64,000 bases of DNA from Vibrio agarilyticus (lineage in GTDB: Bacteria > Pseudomonadota > Gammaproteobacteria > Enterobacterales > Vibrionaceae). The stretch is from NCBI RefSeq assembly GCF_012641465.1, contig NZ_JABAIK010000006.1, positions 124,001 through 188,000 of the forward strand, read 5' to 3'. Made by a program: the position numbers and the translations under genes. Numbering within the stretch: position 1 is the stretch's first letter; every line of letters begins with the position of its first letter. The notes beneath the pieces were generated by a model. It worked only from the letters and a program-made list of their open reading frames with translations. It was not told the DNA's origin and did no database searches. Positions 49,382 to 62,574 of this stretch are shown in pieces.

Positions 49382-49539
49382 TTTCTCCGTTGAACTAATA
49401 GCGTGAATGCGCTTTAGCTAAAATGGTCAGCCAACAACTTGAGTCCATCTCGCAAAGATTGGGCACAATCTGCGAAACGTCATTGCCGTCGTCATTGGCA
49501 GAATTAAATTGATCTCAACTCAGTTGAGTTTATGCCGTC

Positions 49540-49567
49540 ATTATACTGTTGATTCATACAGTGTCCA
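49540..49567 (-). promoter_or_regulatory. recA promoter with LexA (SOS) box
   Basis: CTGT-TGATTCAT-ACAG (49546-49561) is an exact LexA consensus CTGT-N8-ACAG. It fills precisely the 16-bp spacer between a minus-strand -35 TGGACA (49567-49562) and -10 TATAAT (49545-49540). LexA binding would therefore block RNA polymerase directly. Confidence 0.9.
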
Positions 49568-49638
49568 GAGGCGAGTACAAATTTTCCTGCATCATCACAT
49601 TTTGGGTTCCACGCATGACAAAGATTGCTATGCGATTC

Positions 49639-49658
49639 TATACCCAAGTAACCTCAAA
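49639..49658 (+). repeat. Solo left end of the palindromic repeat
   Basis: TATACCCAAGTAACCTCAAA starts like the left terminus of the 127-bp repeat and overlaps the end of pncC. No right terminus follows. Confidence 0.4.
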
Positions 49659-50142
49659 TATCATCGGCATAATGATCCAGCATCACTTGCAACGCATACC
49701 GTACCACCTCGGCTCTCACCTGAGCACGATCCCCTGAAAAGTGCCGAGTTTCACAATGACGCCAACCGTAGCTGTCAGCCCACGCCAAGCAGACCGTTCC
49801 CACTGGCTTAAGTGGGGTTCCTCCGGTTGGGCCAGCAATGCCGCTCACCGCAACCGCGGTACGTGGTAACTCTACGCCTAACGCGCCGAGTGCCATCTGC
49901 TGAACAACAGGCTCACTCACCGCGCCGTATTGCTCTAGAGCCTGAGTGGTCACATTTAGCATTTGCTGCTTGGCCTCGTTTGTATACGTCACATAGCCGC
50001 GATCAAACCAAGCGGAGCTGCCTGCAACATCGGTCATCGCACTCGCAATGCCCCCGCCAGTACACGACTCTGCTGTTGCCATCATAAGGCCTTGACGGAC
50101 TAGTGCCTGCCCAAGCTGAGCGCTTAACTTTAACGTACTCAT
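49654..50142 (-). CDS. pncC: Nicotinamide-nucleotide amidase PncC (CinA C-terminal domain family)
   Basis: Deamidates NMN to nicotinate mononucleotide in pyridine nucleotide recycling. The protein has 162 residues from ATG 50142, preceded by AAGGAAAG. The CinA C-terminal fold is clear: MATAESCTGGGIASAMTDVAGSS, YTNEAKQQML and AVSGIAGPTGGTPLKPVGTV. Single-domain form without the N-terminal COG1058 part. Located between recA and mutS, as in many gammaproteobacteria. Confidence 0.93.
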   Translation of the reverse strand: MSTLKLSAQLGQALVRQGLMMATAESCTGGGIASAMTDVAGSSAWFDRGYVTYTNEAKQQMLNVTTQALEQYGAVSEPVVQQMALGALGVELPRTAVAVSGIAGPTGGTPLKPVGTVCLAWADSYGWRHCETRHFSGDRAQVRAEVVRYALQVMLDHYADDI

Positions 50143-50383
50143 CACGCTTTCCTTTTATAATCAGTGGCGCTTTCGCTTTCTAACTCGTTAAAAAATAACA
50201 TAACCATAAGTGGAGAAAAGCTCAAATATCATCGTGCAGTCATGAGCGCTGTTCGATTCTCTTTTGGCCCGATTTTTGTTATTATTTCGAGCTGCCTTAT
50301 TGCAGCTCATCAATCCGATTTCACCTCATTGGAACGGCCAATATTGAAGCCATGCCAACCACTCAAGCATTGAACTAAATAAG

Positions 50384-52975
50384 ATGAAACAGAAGACCAG
50401 CCCGCTAAAAGACAAAAACGCCACGCATACCCCTATGATGCAGCAATACCTAAAGCTTAAGGCCGAAAACCCCGACATCTTACTCTTCTATCGCATGGGG
50501 GACTTTTACGAGCTGTTTTATGATGATGCGAAACGTGCATCGCAACTGCTTGATATTTCGCTGACCAAGCGTGGCGCTTCGGCAGGCGGGCCAATCCCAA
50601 TGGCAGGTGTTCCCTATCATGCTGTCGAGGGTTACTTGGCAAAGTTAGTGCAACTGGGGGAATCGGTCGCAATTTGCGAACAAGTTGGCGACCCTGCCAC
50701 CAGCAAAGGCCCTGTTGAGCGTAAAGTTGTTCGAATTGTCACACCCGGCACCGTAACCGACGAGGCTTTGTTATCGGAACGAACTGATAACCTGATCGGC
50801 GCTATTTTTCATCATCAAGGCCATTTTGGTTACGCGACTCTTGATGTCACCTCAGGTCGTTTTCAACTCACCGAGCCTGCAACTCAAGAGGCGATGGCGG
50901 CCGAATTGCAACGTACCGCACCACGCGAGCTGCTGTTTCCTGAAGATTTTGAGCCAGTTGAACTTCTTGCTCATCGTCATGGTAATCGTCGTCGCCCAGT
51001 GTGGGAGTTTGAGCTTGATACCGCTAAGCAGCAGTTAAATCAGCAATTTGGCACTCGTGATTTGGTTGGCTTTGGCGTTGAACACGCCACATTGGGTTTG
51101 TGCGCGGCAGGTTGTTTAATTCAATATGTCAAAGACACTCAGCGTACCGCGCTGCCTCACATTCGCTCGCTCACACTGGATCGCCAAGATAACTCAGTAA
51201 TCCTTGATGCGGCCACTCGCCGCAATCTTGAGCTCACAGTCAATCTTGCGGGTGGCAACGATAATACGTTAGCAGAGGTGCTCGATCATACCGCTACCGC
51301 GATGGGCAGCCGCATGTTAAAACGCTGGCTTCATCAGCCAATGCGCACTCGCGAACTGTTGGATCAGCGCCTTGATGCGATTGGTGAAATTAAAGCCTCG
51401 GCACTGTTTGAAGAACTTAACCCCACACTCAAACAGATTGGCGATATCGAACGTATTTTAGCCCGTGTCGCATTGCGTTCCGCACGCCCAAGAGATCTCG
51501 CACGGCTGCGTTACGCGTTGCAGCAATTACCCGAGTTAGCAGGCCATCTGACTAGCCTAAGTCATACGCACCTTGAGCAGCTGCGCATCGATGCATCGCC
51601 GCTGCCCGAACTGTGCGATTTATTAGAACGTGCCATTTGTGATAACCCACCAGTGGTGATTCGAGATGGCGGGGTGATTGCTCAAGGCTATAATGCCGAA
51701 CTGGATGAGTGGCGCGATTTGGCTAATGGCGCGACCGAATACTTAGAACGCCTTGAATCTGACGAACGCGAGCGTCATGGCATCGACACGCTGAAAGTCG
51801 GTTATAACGCCGTTCATGGGTTTTATATTCAGGTCAGCCGAGGGCAAAGTCATCTCGTACCGCCGCATTATGTTCGCCGTCAAACATTGAAAAATGCCGA
51901 ACGTTACATTATTCAAGAATTGAAAGAGCACGAAGACAAAGTATTAAATTCAAAATCAAAGGCACTGGCCGTTGAGAAAAAACTGTGGGACGAATTGTTT
52001 GATTTGATTCTGCCGCAGCTTGCAACCTTGCAAACCCTTGCGGCGGCCGTGGCTCAACTCGATGTACTGCAAAATCTGGCAGAGCGTGCCGAGACATTGG
52101 ATTATTGCCGTCCCGTATTGAGCTTAGAGCCGGGTATCGACATTCTAGCTGGTCGCCACCCTGTGGTTGAACGCGTTGCAAAAGATCCTTTTATTGCCAA
52201 CCCTGTGGCTCTCAACCCGGAACGTAAAATGTTGATAATTACCGGCCCGAACATGGGCGGTAAATCGACGTATATGCGTCAGACGGCTCTTATTGCACTA
52301 CTAGCGCATATCGGCTGTTATGTCCCGGCTGCGCAAGCCACCATTGGCCCGATTGATCGTATCTTTACTCGTATTGGTGCCTCAGACGATCTCGCCTCTG
52401 GTCGCTCCACCTTTATGGTCGAAATGACCGAAACCGCTAATATTTTGCATAACGCAACCCAAAACAGCCTCGTGCTAATGGATGAAATTGGCCGTGGTAC
52501 GAGCACTTATGATGGTCTCTCATTGGCCTGGGCAAGTGCTGAATGGCTTGCCAGCCGCATCGGTGCGATGACGTTATTTGCGACCCACTATTTTGAGCTA
52601 ACTGAGTTGCCCGCATTACTGCCCAATCTCGCCAACGTGCACCTAGATGCAATTGAACATGGCGATAGCATTGCCTTTATGCATGCGGTTCAAGAAGGCG
52701 CGGCCAGTAAATCATTTGGTTTGGCAGTAGCAGGACTGGCAGGCGTGCCAAAAGAGGTGGTGCGGCAAGCGCGCAATAAACTGACTCAGTTAGAGCAGCA
52801 AGGCCAACATCAATCGATTGTCAGCCAGCCGCGTTCGGCGGTCGATGTCGCCAACCAACTCAGCCTGATCCCTGAGCCATCTGAGGTTGAAAAAGTTCTT
52901 GCCGAGATCAACCCTGATGAACTCTCGCCACGTCAAGCGCTCGAAGAGTTGTATCGATTAAAGCAGCTGCTTTAG
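50384..52975 (+). CDS. mutS: DNA mismatch repair protein MutS
   Basis: Mismatch-recognition ATPase. The protein has 863 residues. The N-terminal mismatch-binding domain contains the Phe-X-Glu wedge in [16 protein letters not shown]; the Walker [28 protein letters not shown] and [17 protein letters not shown] motifs are intact, as is the C-terminal tetramerisation region. Nothing suggests a mutator defect. Divergent from pncC and converging on rpoS. Confidence 0.98.
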   Translation: MKQKTSPLKDKNATHTPMMQQYLKLKAENPDILLFYRMGDFYELFYDDAKRASQLLDISLTKRGASAGGPIPMAGVPYHAVEGYLAKLVQLGESVAICEQVGDPATSKGPVERKVVRIVTPGTVTDEALLSERTDNLIGAIFHHQGHFGYATLDVTSGRFQLTEPATQEAMAAELQRTAPRELLFPEDFEPVELLAHRHGNRRRPVWEFELDTAKQQLNQQFGTRDLVGFGVEHATLGLCAAGCLIQYVKDTQRTALPHIRSLTLDRQDNSVILDAATRRNLELTVNLAGGNDNTLAEVLDHTATAMGSRMLKRWLHQPMRTRELLDQRLDAIGEIKASALFEELNPTLKQIGDIERILARVALRSARPRDLARLRYALQQLPELAGHLTSLSHTHLEQLRIDASPLPELCDLLERAICDNPPVVIRDGGVIAQGYNAELDEWRDLANGATEYLERLESDERERHGIDTLKVGYNAVHGFYIQVSRGQSHLVPPHYVRRQTLKNAERYIIQELKEHEDKVLNSKSKALAVEKKLWDELFDLILPQLATLQTLAAAVAQLDVLQNLAERAETLDYCRPVLSLEPGIDILAGRHPVVERVAKDPFIANPVALNPERKMLIITGPNMGGKSTYMRQTALIALLAHIGCYVPAAQATIGPIDRIFTRIGASDDLASGRSTFMVEMTETANILHNATQNSLVLMDEIGRGTSTYDGLSLAWASAEWLASRIGAMTLFATHYFELTELPALLPNLANVHLDAIEHGDSIAFMHAVQEGAASKSFGLAVAGLAGVPKEVVRQARNKLTQLEQQGQHQSIVSQPRSAVDVANQLSLIPEPSEVEKVLAEINPDELSPRQALEELYRLKQLL

Positions 52976-53000
52976 AGTCCACTCTAAGCGCTGACCAATA

Positions 53001-53031
53001 AAAAGGCGATGGTTTCAATCCATCGCCTTTT
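53001..53031. terminator. Terminator between mutS and rpoS
   Basis: AAAAGGCGATGG-TTTCAAT-CCATCGCCTTTT is a symmetric stem with A-run and T-run, so it can serve both mutS (+) and rpoS (-). Confidence 0.9.
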
Positions 53032-53050
53032 CGCATCAGCAGCACACTGG

Positions 53051-54037
53051 TTAAACGTCGTCCTCAACGCTAAACAAATTTTCCATATTGAGGCCTTGCT
53101 TAAGTAAAATCTCACGCAATCGACGCAAGCCTTCAACCTAAATTTGACGCACACGCTCTCGCGTCAAACCGATTTCACGCCCAACTTCCTCAAGCGTTGA
53201 CGGTTCATAACCGAGTAAACCAAAACGGCGAGCGAGTACTTCCTTTTGTTTCGGATTGAGTTCATCGAGCCAGTCGATTAAAGAGGTCTTAATATCTTCA
53301 TCTTGTGTCGAGACTTCTGGATCTGAATTGTTTACATCCGGAATAATATCCAACAGCGCTTTCTCGCCATCGCCACCGATTGGCGTGTCGACCGAGCTGA
53401 TGCGCTCATTCAAACGCAGCATCTTACTCACATCTTCAACTGGAATATCGAGCTGAGCAGCGATTTCTTCCGCTGTGGGCTCATGATCGAGTTTTTGTGA
53501 GAGTTCACGCGCGGTGCGCAAATAGATGTTAAGTTCTTTGACAACATGGATGGGCAAGCGAATGGTGCGAGTTTGGTTCATTAATGCACGTTCAATCGTT
53601 TGACGAATCCACCACGTTGCGTAGGTGGAAAAACGAAAGCCACGTTCTGGGTCAAACTTCTCTACCGCTCGAATGAGACCCAAATTGCCTTCTTCGATTA
53701 AGTCGAGCAATGCCAGTCCGCGATTGCTGTAGCGTCGAGAAATCTTCACCACAAGGCGTAAATTACTCTCTATCATTCGTTTGCGTGCCACTTCATCGCC
53801 GCGTAAGGCTCGACGTGCATAAAGCACCTCTTCATCTGCGGTTAGAAGTGGTGAAAAGCCGATTTCACCGAGATAAAGTTGAGTCGCATCCAAACTTTTG
53901 TTACTGGCATCAAACTCCTCGCGTTGTGATGCCTTTTCGTCTGTTGCCGTTTTTTCAACTTCTGTTTCTATGGTATCCAGTGCATTTGGATCCATTTCAA
54001 ATTCATCAACTTTGGCTGCTGTATTGCTTATGCTCAT
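53051..54037 (-). pseudogene. rpoS: Stationary-phase sigma factor RpoS, interrupted by an amber codon
   Basis: Sigma-38, master regulator of general stress and stationary phase. From ATG 54037 (strong GGGGGAGG site) the reading frame runs 299 codons and stops at TAG 53140-53138. Regions 1.2-4.1 are intact ([47 protein letters not shown]). The stop falls in region 4.2: [10 protein letters not shown]-stop, where the family has RQI-Q-VEGLRRLREIL. A CAG to TAG change explains it. Beyond the stop the frame still encodes VEGLRRLREILLKQGLNMEN and seven further residues, then TAA at 53053-53051. The truncated product lacks half of the -35 recognition helix and is probably inactive unless the amber is suppressed. 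Followed upstream by nlpD, the conserved nlpD-rpoS order. Confidence 0.93.
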
Positions 54038-54136
54038 AAACGCCTCCCCCTGGCGAGTTAGCAAACATTACTGCTTAATATGTTAGCTTCGTAGTTTCAC
54101 AAGTCTTAAGTTTCGCAAGTCTGTTCAAAGTTCGGT

Positions 54137-55075
54137 TTAGGGCAAATACCGCTTCGGATTTACCGATTTGCCTTGATATCGAATTTCAAAGTGCAATCGA
54201 ACGCTCTTACTTCCTGAGCTGCCCATGGTGGCAATTTTTTGACCAGCCTTTACACCTTGTCCTTCTTTCACTAACAACTGATCGTTGTGAGCGTATGCGC
54301 TTAAATAATTATCGTTATGTTTTATTATAATAAGATTGCCATAGCCTCTGAGCGCATTTCCAGAGTAGACAACGGTACCACTGGCTGTTGACACAATGCT
54401 TTGGCCTCGCCTTCCGGCAATATCAATCCCTTTATTACCTTGTTCGCCAGCCGAATAGTTTTCAATTACCCTCCCTTTTGTTGGCCATAACCATTTGGAC
54501 ACCTTTGCATTACTGACTGTTTTATTGACAGGAGTAATAGATTTTGCTGGTTTATTAACCGTTTCTTTACCTTTTGCAACAACATACTCTTTTGGTTTAG
54601 ATTGTTCAACCTCCTTCGATGGCACCTTCTTTGGGGGAATGGGTGCCTTGGGCGCTGAGTTTTTACTCAAATTGGAGGTTGGCTTGGGTAACGCGGCAGG
54701 GGCCGCCGCAACGACTTTCGCTGGCGCTGTAACCTTGGATACCGCGACACTGCTGGGTTTGCTCTTTGGTACCACTTTACCAAATTGTGGCGCGACATAT
54801 TTCTCACCCCACAACTTTAACTTCTGCCCGGGAAATATGGTGTAGGGTGCGTCCAGCTGATTGTAAACGATAAGATCGTTTACATTCTTATCTGTGAGAT
54901 AAGCGATGAAATAAAGAGTATCGCCTTTTTGCACTTCATAGTAACTGCCACGGTAGCTCCCCCGTTCAACGCTGTCATAATCTTTGTTCAATCCGGAAAC
55001 TGGCGCAGGGTAACGACTTACACATGCGGTAAGCAAAGACGTCAAAAGCAGAGAGAAGGCAATGCGGCTAAACAT
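54137..55075 (-). CDS. nlpD: Murein hydrolase activator NlpD
   Basis: Outer-membrane lipoprotein that activates the amidase AmiC during cell separation. The protein has 312 residues. Signal peptide ends LTAC (Cys18). A LysM domain follows (YEVQKGDTLYFIAYLTDKNV), then a Pro/Lys/Ser-rich linker and a C-terminal M23 domain. In that domain the usual HxxxD zinc motif is replaced by GIDIAG, so it is catalytically degenerate, as in E. coli NlpD. The promoter of rpoS is usually inside nlpD. Confidence 0.95.
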   Translation of the reverse strand: MFSRIAFSLLLTSLLTACVSRYPAPVSGLNKDYDSVERGSYRGSYYEVQKGDTLYFIAYLTDKNVNDLIVYNQLDAPYTIFPGQKLKLWGEKYVAPQFGKVVPKSKPSSVAVSKVTAPAKVVAAAPAALPKPTSNLSKNSAPKAPIPPKKVPSKEVEQSKPKEYVVAKGKETVNKPAKSITPVNKTVSNAKVSKWLWPTKGRVIENYSAGEQGNKGIDIAGRRGQSIVSTASGTVVYSGNALRGYGNLIIIKHNDNYLSAYAHNDQLLVKEGQGVKAGQKIATMGSSGSKSVRLHFEIRYQGKSVNPKRYLP

Positions 55076-55088
55076 AGGTTGAAAACTC

Positions 55089-55715
55089 TTACGCTAAATC
55101 ACCTGAAATCAAGGGAACAAAGTGGACGGCTTCAACCTCAGTGGTTGTCACCTCACCCTCACGGCGCTCAATGAGCAGCAGTTGCTGCGCTAACTCACCG
55201 ACGGGGATCACCATTTTCCCCCCTTCCGCTAATTGATCCACAAGGCTGGTTGGTACAGACTTCGCGGCAGCGGTGACAATAATGGCATCAAATGGGCCCT
55301 TTGCGGCCCAGCCCAGCCAGCCATCCCCGTGCTTTGTTGCAACATTATACAAATCCAGTGCTTTTAAGCGACGCTTCGCGTCCCATTGCAACGTTTTGAT
55401 CCGTTCTACGGAATAAACCGAATCGACCAACTGTGCTAACACTGCCGTTTGGTAGCCAGAACCAGTCCCAATTTCAAGCACTCGGTGATGACGTTCTAAT
55501 TGAAGTAACTGGGTCATTTTCGCCACGATATAGGGCTGTGAAATTGTCTGACCTTGTCCGATTGGTAACGCATTATTACTGTAGGCTTGATGATGCATTG
55601 CATGAGAAACAAAGTGCTCACGAGGCACACGATATATTGCTTCAAGCACTTGACTGTCTGTGATGCCATGATTGGCAAGAAAATGCACTAAGGTTCGTGC
55701 ATGCGGATTTGTCAC
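55089..55715 (-). CDS. pcm: Protein-L-isoaspartate O-methyltransferase
   Basis: Repairs isoaspartyl residues in aged proteins using SAM. About 208 residues from the GTG at 55715, which follows AGGACA and starts one base after the surE stop; this start matches the family length. An in-frame ATG at 55751 lies inside surE and is less likely. Motifs: [22 protein letters not shown]-binding [16 protein letters not shown] and [14 protein letters not shown]. Part of the surE-pcm-nlpD-rpoS stationary-phase block. Confidence 0.95.
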   Translation of the reverse strand: MTNPHARTLVHFLANHGITDSQVLEAIYRVPREHFVSHAMHHQAYSNNALPIGQGQTISQPYIVAKMTQLLQLERHHRVLEIGTGSGYQTAVLAQLVDSVYSVERIKTLQWDAKRRLKALDLYNVATKHGDGWLGWAAKGPFDAIIVTAAAKSVPTSLVDQLAEGGKMVIPVGELAQQLLLIERREGEVTTTEVEAVHFVPLISGDLA

Positions 55716-55716
55716 G

Positions 55717-56499
55717 CTATTTGTCCTGTAACCAAAGTGCCATTGCAGCAAGCGATTGATGAGCGGTTAAGTCCACCTGAAGTGGTGTTATTGAAACAAA
55801 CCCCTGATCAATAGCATAAAAATCAGTGCCTTCTCCCGCATCTTGCTCTTTACCGGGAGGGCCTAACCAATATATATCATGACCGCGTGGATCGTGTTGC
55901 TTAATCATGGCTTCTGCGTGATGGCGCGCGCCTAATCGAGTCACTCTTTTGCCGGCTAACTCCGCATACGGTTTATCGGGTACATTAATATTGAGCAGTC
56001 GGTTGGCTGGTATGGCAGAGATAAGATGCTGCTCAACCACCTCACGCGCCACTTGCGCCGCGGTAGCAAAATGATGTTGGCCGACAAGCGAAAGTGCTAT
56101 GGATTGAACACCAAGAAAATGCCCCTCCATCGCAGCAGCAACCGTACCAGAATACAGCACATCATCGCCCAAATTCGCTCCATGATTGATGCCAGTGAGT
56201 ACTAAGTCGGGCAGCGCGTCTTTCATCAATTCGTTAAGCGCGTAGTGAACACAATCGGTTGGTGTTCCTTGCACCGAGTAGACATTCGGCGCAATTTGCT
56301 GCACGCGAATAGGCTGTTCTAACGTCAAAGAATTGGACGCGCCTGAACGATTACGATCAGGTGCGACAATCGTGATATCAGCCAAATCACGCAAGGCGTC
56401 AGCTAAGGCGTGGATCCCTTGCGCATGAACGCCATCGTCGTTACTCAACAAAATGCTCAGACGAGCGCCGTTGTGATAAAGTTGTGACGTTTGACTCAT
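55717..56499 (-). CDS. surE: 5'/3'-nucleotidase SurE
   Basis: Survival-protein nucleotidase/polyphosphatase important in stationary phase. The protein has 260 residues. The N-terminal metal-binding [14 protein letters not shown], the [16 protein letters not shown]-like segment ([17 protein letters not shown]) and [20 protein letters not shown] are complete. ATG 56499 overlaps the truD stop codon (ATGA), indicating translational coupling; it gives about 12 residues more than E. coli SurE before the first strand. Confidence 0.96.
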   Translation of the reverse strand: MSQTSQLYHNGARLSILLSNDDGVHAQGIHALADALRDLADITIVAPDRNRSGASNSLTLEQPIRVQQIAPNVYSVQGTPTDCVHYALNELMKDALPDLVLTGINHGANLGDDVLYSGTVAAAMEGHFLGVQSIALSLVGQHHFATAAQVAREVVEQHLISAIPANRLLNINVPDKPYAELAGKRVTRLGARHHAEAMIKQHDPRGHDIYWLGPPGKEQDAGEGTDFYAIDQGFVSITPLQVDLTAHQSLAAMALWLQDK

Positions 56500-57542
56500 G
56501 AGTAATGCCGCTCAACCACAATTTCCTCCACCAATTCGCGCACAATTGCGGTCGCAAAAGAGCCGGCATCCAATGAAAAAGAGAGAGTAATCGCGTCCTT
56601 TGCCACTTCCCAGCTCAAATCGTGGGGCATCAACGAGATCGCTCGACGATCATGACGCATGCGATTGCCGCGGATCAATTGCATTAACTCAGGCTCTGAT
56701 TCCAATATAGGCTGTTCAAGTGCAAGTGCAGCTCCTTGGGTTGGCAGCGCATTATCACCGGCTAAGGGAGCGGTAATCGCTGCTTTTCGTTCCGCTAATA
56801 ATACTTGGTAATCGGCCAACGTAGCTTCCGTGACCAACTCATTTTGAGATTCCATTTGAGCGATATCGCCTTCAATAAAACCGTCAAAACACCCTTGTTC
56901 AATGCGCGCAGAGACCACCTGGTTAAAAATCCAAGAACGCGCGGTTGAAAGCATTAAGCTACGCTGGTTAGCGTTGCGCGTACGAACGTTGTCGCGCCCC
57001 CAACGCCGAGCCTCAACTAAGTTGTTGCCATCGCGACCAAAGCGCTGCTCGCCAAAATAGTTTGGTACGCCATGCTTGGCGATGTTAGTCAATCGAGCCA
57101 GCACCTCTTCAACGTCGGAAACCTCGGTTAAAGTCAGGGTAAAGTGATTGCCCAACAGCTCACCAGGACGCAGCTTTTTGTGATGGCGCGTCATGGCAAT
57201 GATATCAATACTTGGGTATTGAGCTAGAAAACCCTGTAAATTCGGCATTTCACCATTTGGCAAATGCACACTAAGCCATTGCTCCGTGACGGCATGGCGG
57301 TCCTTTAGCCCCGCCCAACTAACATCTTTTGATTTCACGCCGCACGCTTTCGCTAACTCATTCGCGACAAAACTGGTGTTCTCGCCAGTTTTGCGAATGT
57401 GAACCATCAGGTGTTCACCGCTACCGGAAAAACGATACCCCAGCTGCTCTCTGACTTGAAAATGCTCAGGCTTTACTTTTAGTTTTGCTGTCGTGGTCGG
57501 CTTGCCGTTAAGGTAGGCCAGCGAAGATAAAATATTCGACAT
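56496..57542 (-). CDS. truD: tRNA pseudouridine(13) synthase TruD
   Basis: Makes pseudouridine at position 13 of tRNA-Glu and others. The protein has 348 residues. The catalytic [12 protein letters not shown] motif and the [17 protein letters not shown] motif are intact, as is the C-terminal insertion characteristic of TruD. Overlaps surE by four bases and lies 130 bp after ispF. Confidence 0.96.
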   Translation of the reverse strand: MSNILSSLAYLNGKPTTTAKLKVKPEHFQVREQLGYRFSGSGEHLMVHIRKTGENTSFVANELAKACGVKSKDVSWAGLKDRHAVTEQWLSVHLPNGEMPNLQGFLAQYPSIDIIAMTRHHKKLRPGELLGNHFTLTLTEVSDVEEVLARLTNIAKHGVPNYFGEQRFGRDGNNLVEARRWGRDNVRTRNANQRSLMLSTARSWIFNQVVSARIEQGCFDGFIEGDIAQMESQNELVTEATLADYQVLLAERKAAITAPLAGDNALPTQGAALALEQPILESEPELMQLIRGNRMRHDRRAISLMPHDLSWEVAKDAITLSFSLDAGSFATAIVRELVEEIVVERHYS

Positions 57543-57635
57543 GGTTTTCTCTTTGCTTTACGAATTCGCATTGCGTTATGGTTATCAAATGCAAGCGAAA
57601 GTGATCATTTCGAGCTTACGCTCAATGGGTAAGTG

Positions 57636-57660
57636 TATACCCAAGTGGCCTTAATAGGCA
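57636..57660 (+). repeat. Solo left end of the palindromic repeat
   Basis: TATACCCAAGTGGCCTTAAT followed by AGGCAG resembles the left end of the interspersed repeat. It lies between truD and ispF, 13 bases after the ispF stop codon on the minus strand, with no partner end nearby. Confidence 0.4.
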
Positions 57661-57672
57661 GACGTCACAGAC

Positions 57673-58158
57673 TCACGCCTGTGACATGCGCTGTAATAGC
57701 ACTACAGCCTCGGTCGCAATCCCTTCTTTACGTCCAGTAAAACCGAGCTGCTCTGTTGTGGTTGCTTTAACGTTAATATTGCCGATGTCGGTTTCAAGAT
57801 CGCATGCAATCGTGTGGCACATTTGCTCAATAAATGGCGCCATTTTGGGCGCTTGTGCGATGATAGTAATGTCGGCATTTCCCAAAATGTAACCACGCTG
57901 TTTGACCAACTGATAAACCGACTTTAATAATTCTCGACTATCCGCGCCTTTCCACTTGGCGTCAGTATCAGGAAAATGGCGACCGATATCACCGGCGGCG
58001 ATTGCCCCAAGTAAAGCGTCAGATAACGCATGGAGTGCAACATCGCCATCAGAATGTGCAATCAAACCGTGTTCATAAGGTATCGCAACACCACCGATGA
58101 TAACCGGGCCATTACCACCAAATTTATGGACATCAAAACCGTGACCGATTCGAATCAT
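57673..58158 (-). CDS. ispF: 2-C-methyl-D-erythritol 2,4-cyclodiphosphate synthase
   Basis: Fifth enzyme of the MEP isoprenoid pathway. The protein has 161 residues. Metal-binding GHGFDVHKF and the [17 protein letters not shown] segment are intact, as is the C-terminal [22 protein letters not shown] overlaps the ispD stop codon (ATGA), so the two genes are translationally coupled. Confidence 0.97.
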   Translation of the reverse strand: MIRIGHGFDVHKFGGNGPVIIGGVAIPYEHGLIAHSDGDVALHALSDALLGAIAAGDIGRHFPDTDAKWKGADSRELLKSVYQLVKQRGYILGNADITIIAQAPKMAPFIEQMCHTIACDLETDIGNINVKATTTEQLGFTGRKEGIATEAVVLLQRMSQA

Positions 58159-58862
58159 TCCTCTCTCCCTTTATGCGTTAAGTAAAACTGAGCTAGAGCC
58201 AAATCCTCTGGCTGGGTGATCTTAATATTGGCGCTTGAACTTGCCACCAATCGTGGAGCACGTCCCAACCACTCTATGGCAGAGGCTTCATCGGTAATGT
58301 TCACCTTTGCTGCCAGTGCGCCAGCCAGAGCATGATAAAGCAATTTCGCATCAAAAAACTGGGGCGTCAGTGCATGCCAAAGTTGGCAGCGTTCAACCGT
58401 GGCACTGATATATTGACGGCTATCACCTCGCTTCATGGTGTCACGCACTGGCGTGGCTAAAATCGCCCCATCGGGGCTCATACTGCCTTGTTCGATCAAT
58501 TGGTCAATATCGGCCAATTCCACGCATGGACGAGCCGCATCGTGCACCAAAACCATACCGTCATAACCGTCGCTCAGCACTTTTTCCAATGCAGATAACA
58601 CAGAATCGGCACGTTCTTTACCCCCATCGACACGAGTGACCGCAGGGTGGGTGGCCAAAGGTAGTGTCTCAAAGTAGGGATCATTAGCGCCAATTGCGAT
58701 GTAAACCTGTTTTATCTGAGGATGCGCTAATAGTTTATTGACCGTATGTTCCAATACCGTTTGCTGCGCGATACGCAGATACTGTTTGGGTTTATCCGCT
58801 TGCATACGGCTGCCAACGCCGGCGGCGGGAACAATCGCAACGAATCCATTTTCAGATACCAT
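58155..58862 (-). CDS. ispD: 2-C-methyl-D-erythritol 4-phosphate cytidylyltransferase
   Basis: Third enzyme of the MEP isoprenoid pathway; couples MEP with CTP. The protein has 235 residues. The nucleotide-binding [19 protein letters not shown] loop and [11 protein letters not shown] are conserved. Starts directly after the ftsB stop codon and overlaps ispF. Confidence 0.97.
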   Translation of the reverse strand: MVSENGFVAIVPAAGVGSRMQADKPKQYLRIAQQTVLEHTVNKLLAHPQIKQVYIAIGANDPYFETLPLATHPAVTRVDGGKERADSVLSALEKVLSDGYDGMVLVHDAARPCVELADIDQLIEQGSMSPDGAILATPVRDTMKRGDSRQYISATVERCQLWHALTPQFFDAKLLYHALAGALAAKVNITDEASAIEWLGRAPRLVASSSANIKITQPEDLALAQFYLTHKGREE

Positions 58863-59144
58863 CTAAGGTTGCTCCTGATTTAACATACGATAGAAAGTCT
58901 CACCTTCTTTAACCATGCCAAGCTCATGTCTTGCACGTTCTTCAATCGCGTCAAGCCCCTGACGCAAATCATCAATTTCGGCGTACATTTCATCGTTGCG
59001 ACTTTGCAACTTCGCATTCACTTGCTGCTGCGCAACAATGTCTTGCTCAAGGGACCAATAGTCGTTGATGCCATTTTTACCAAACCACAGGGTATACTGT
59101 AGCCAACTCAATAATGAGAGCAAAAAGAGCAAAAAAAGACGCAT
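58863..59144 (-). CDS. ftsB: Cell division protein FtsB
   Basis: A 93-residue bitopic membrane protein of the FtsQBL divisome complex. One N-terminal membrane helix ([20 protein letters not shown]) is followed by a periplasmic coiled coil ([20 protein letters not shown]) and the conserved [19 protein letters not shown]. Immediately precedes ispD, the usual order. Confidence 0.95.
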   Translation of the reverse strand: MRLFLLFLLSLLSWLQYTLWFGKNGINDYWSLEQDIVAQQQVNAKLQSRNDEMYAEIDDLRQGLDAIEERARHELGMVKEGETFYRMLNQEQP

Positions 59145-59281
59145 CGTTACTATGCCTTATCGAGCGAAAGAGGTGTCGGCTTTTATAGCACAGAACCGTG
59201 TCGCTTTCGAGCCAACTGCTTGATGAAGTGGCACAATCATCACGGACAATACAGGCGGAACGTGACGGTTTTCCTTGATAT

Positions 59282-59311
59282 AAAAAAACGCCCCGCGAAT
59301 GCGAGGCGTTT
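59282..59311 (-). terminator. eno terminator
   Basis: Minus-strand stem AACGCCTCGC-ATTC-GCGGGGCGTT followed by seven T, about 40 bp after the eno stop codon and before ftsB. Confidence 0.9.
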
Positions 59312-59349
59312 CTAAAAGCTTCAATCTAAGCAATTAATTCAATATAGAA

Positions 59350-60672
<1,323 letters not shown>

Positions 60673-60734
60673 TTAAATGTCAAATTTAAAAAAGCAGCAG
60701 CACAACCTTCGCGACTGCCTGTATCCATTTTAAT

Positions 60735-62444
<1,710 letters not shown>

Positions 62445-62456
62445 CTAGCGCCACAA

Positions 62457-62472
62457 CGTGAAATCTATCACA
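62457..62472. promoter_or_regulatory. CRP-like site upstream of pyrG
   Basis: CGTGA-AATCTA-TCACA matches the CRP consensus TGTGA-N6-TCACA with one mismatch. It lies about 90 bp upstream of the pyrG start, between mazG and pyrG. Function is inferred from sequence only. Confidence 0.35.
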
Positions 62473-62574
62473 GTGCGGCTTTTTCTTTTTTGCTTCAAAT
62501 CAACTTCAATCGATGCTCGAATTCTCAACCAGAACAAAGTGAAAGCACGCGCCATTACGGCGCTTGCTGGGGTA

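Noticed and set aside
53138-53140. Interpretation of the rpoS stop as a normal species-specific C-terminus
   Set aside because: The downstream codons in the same frame keep the RpoS family sequence to a natural stop, so the gene was full length until recently.
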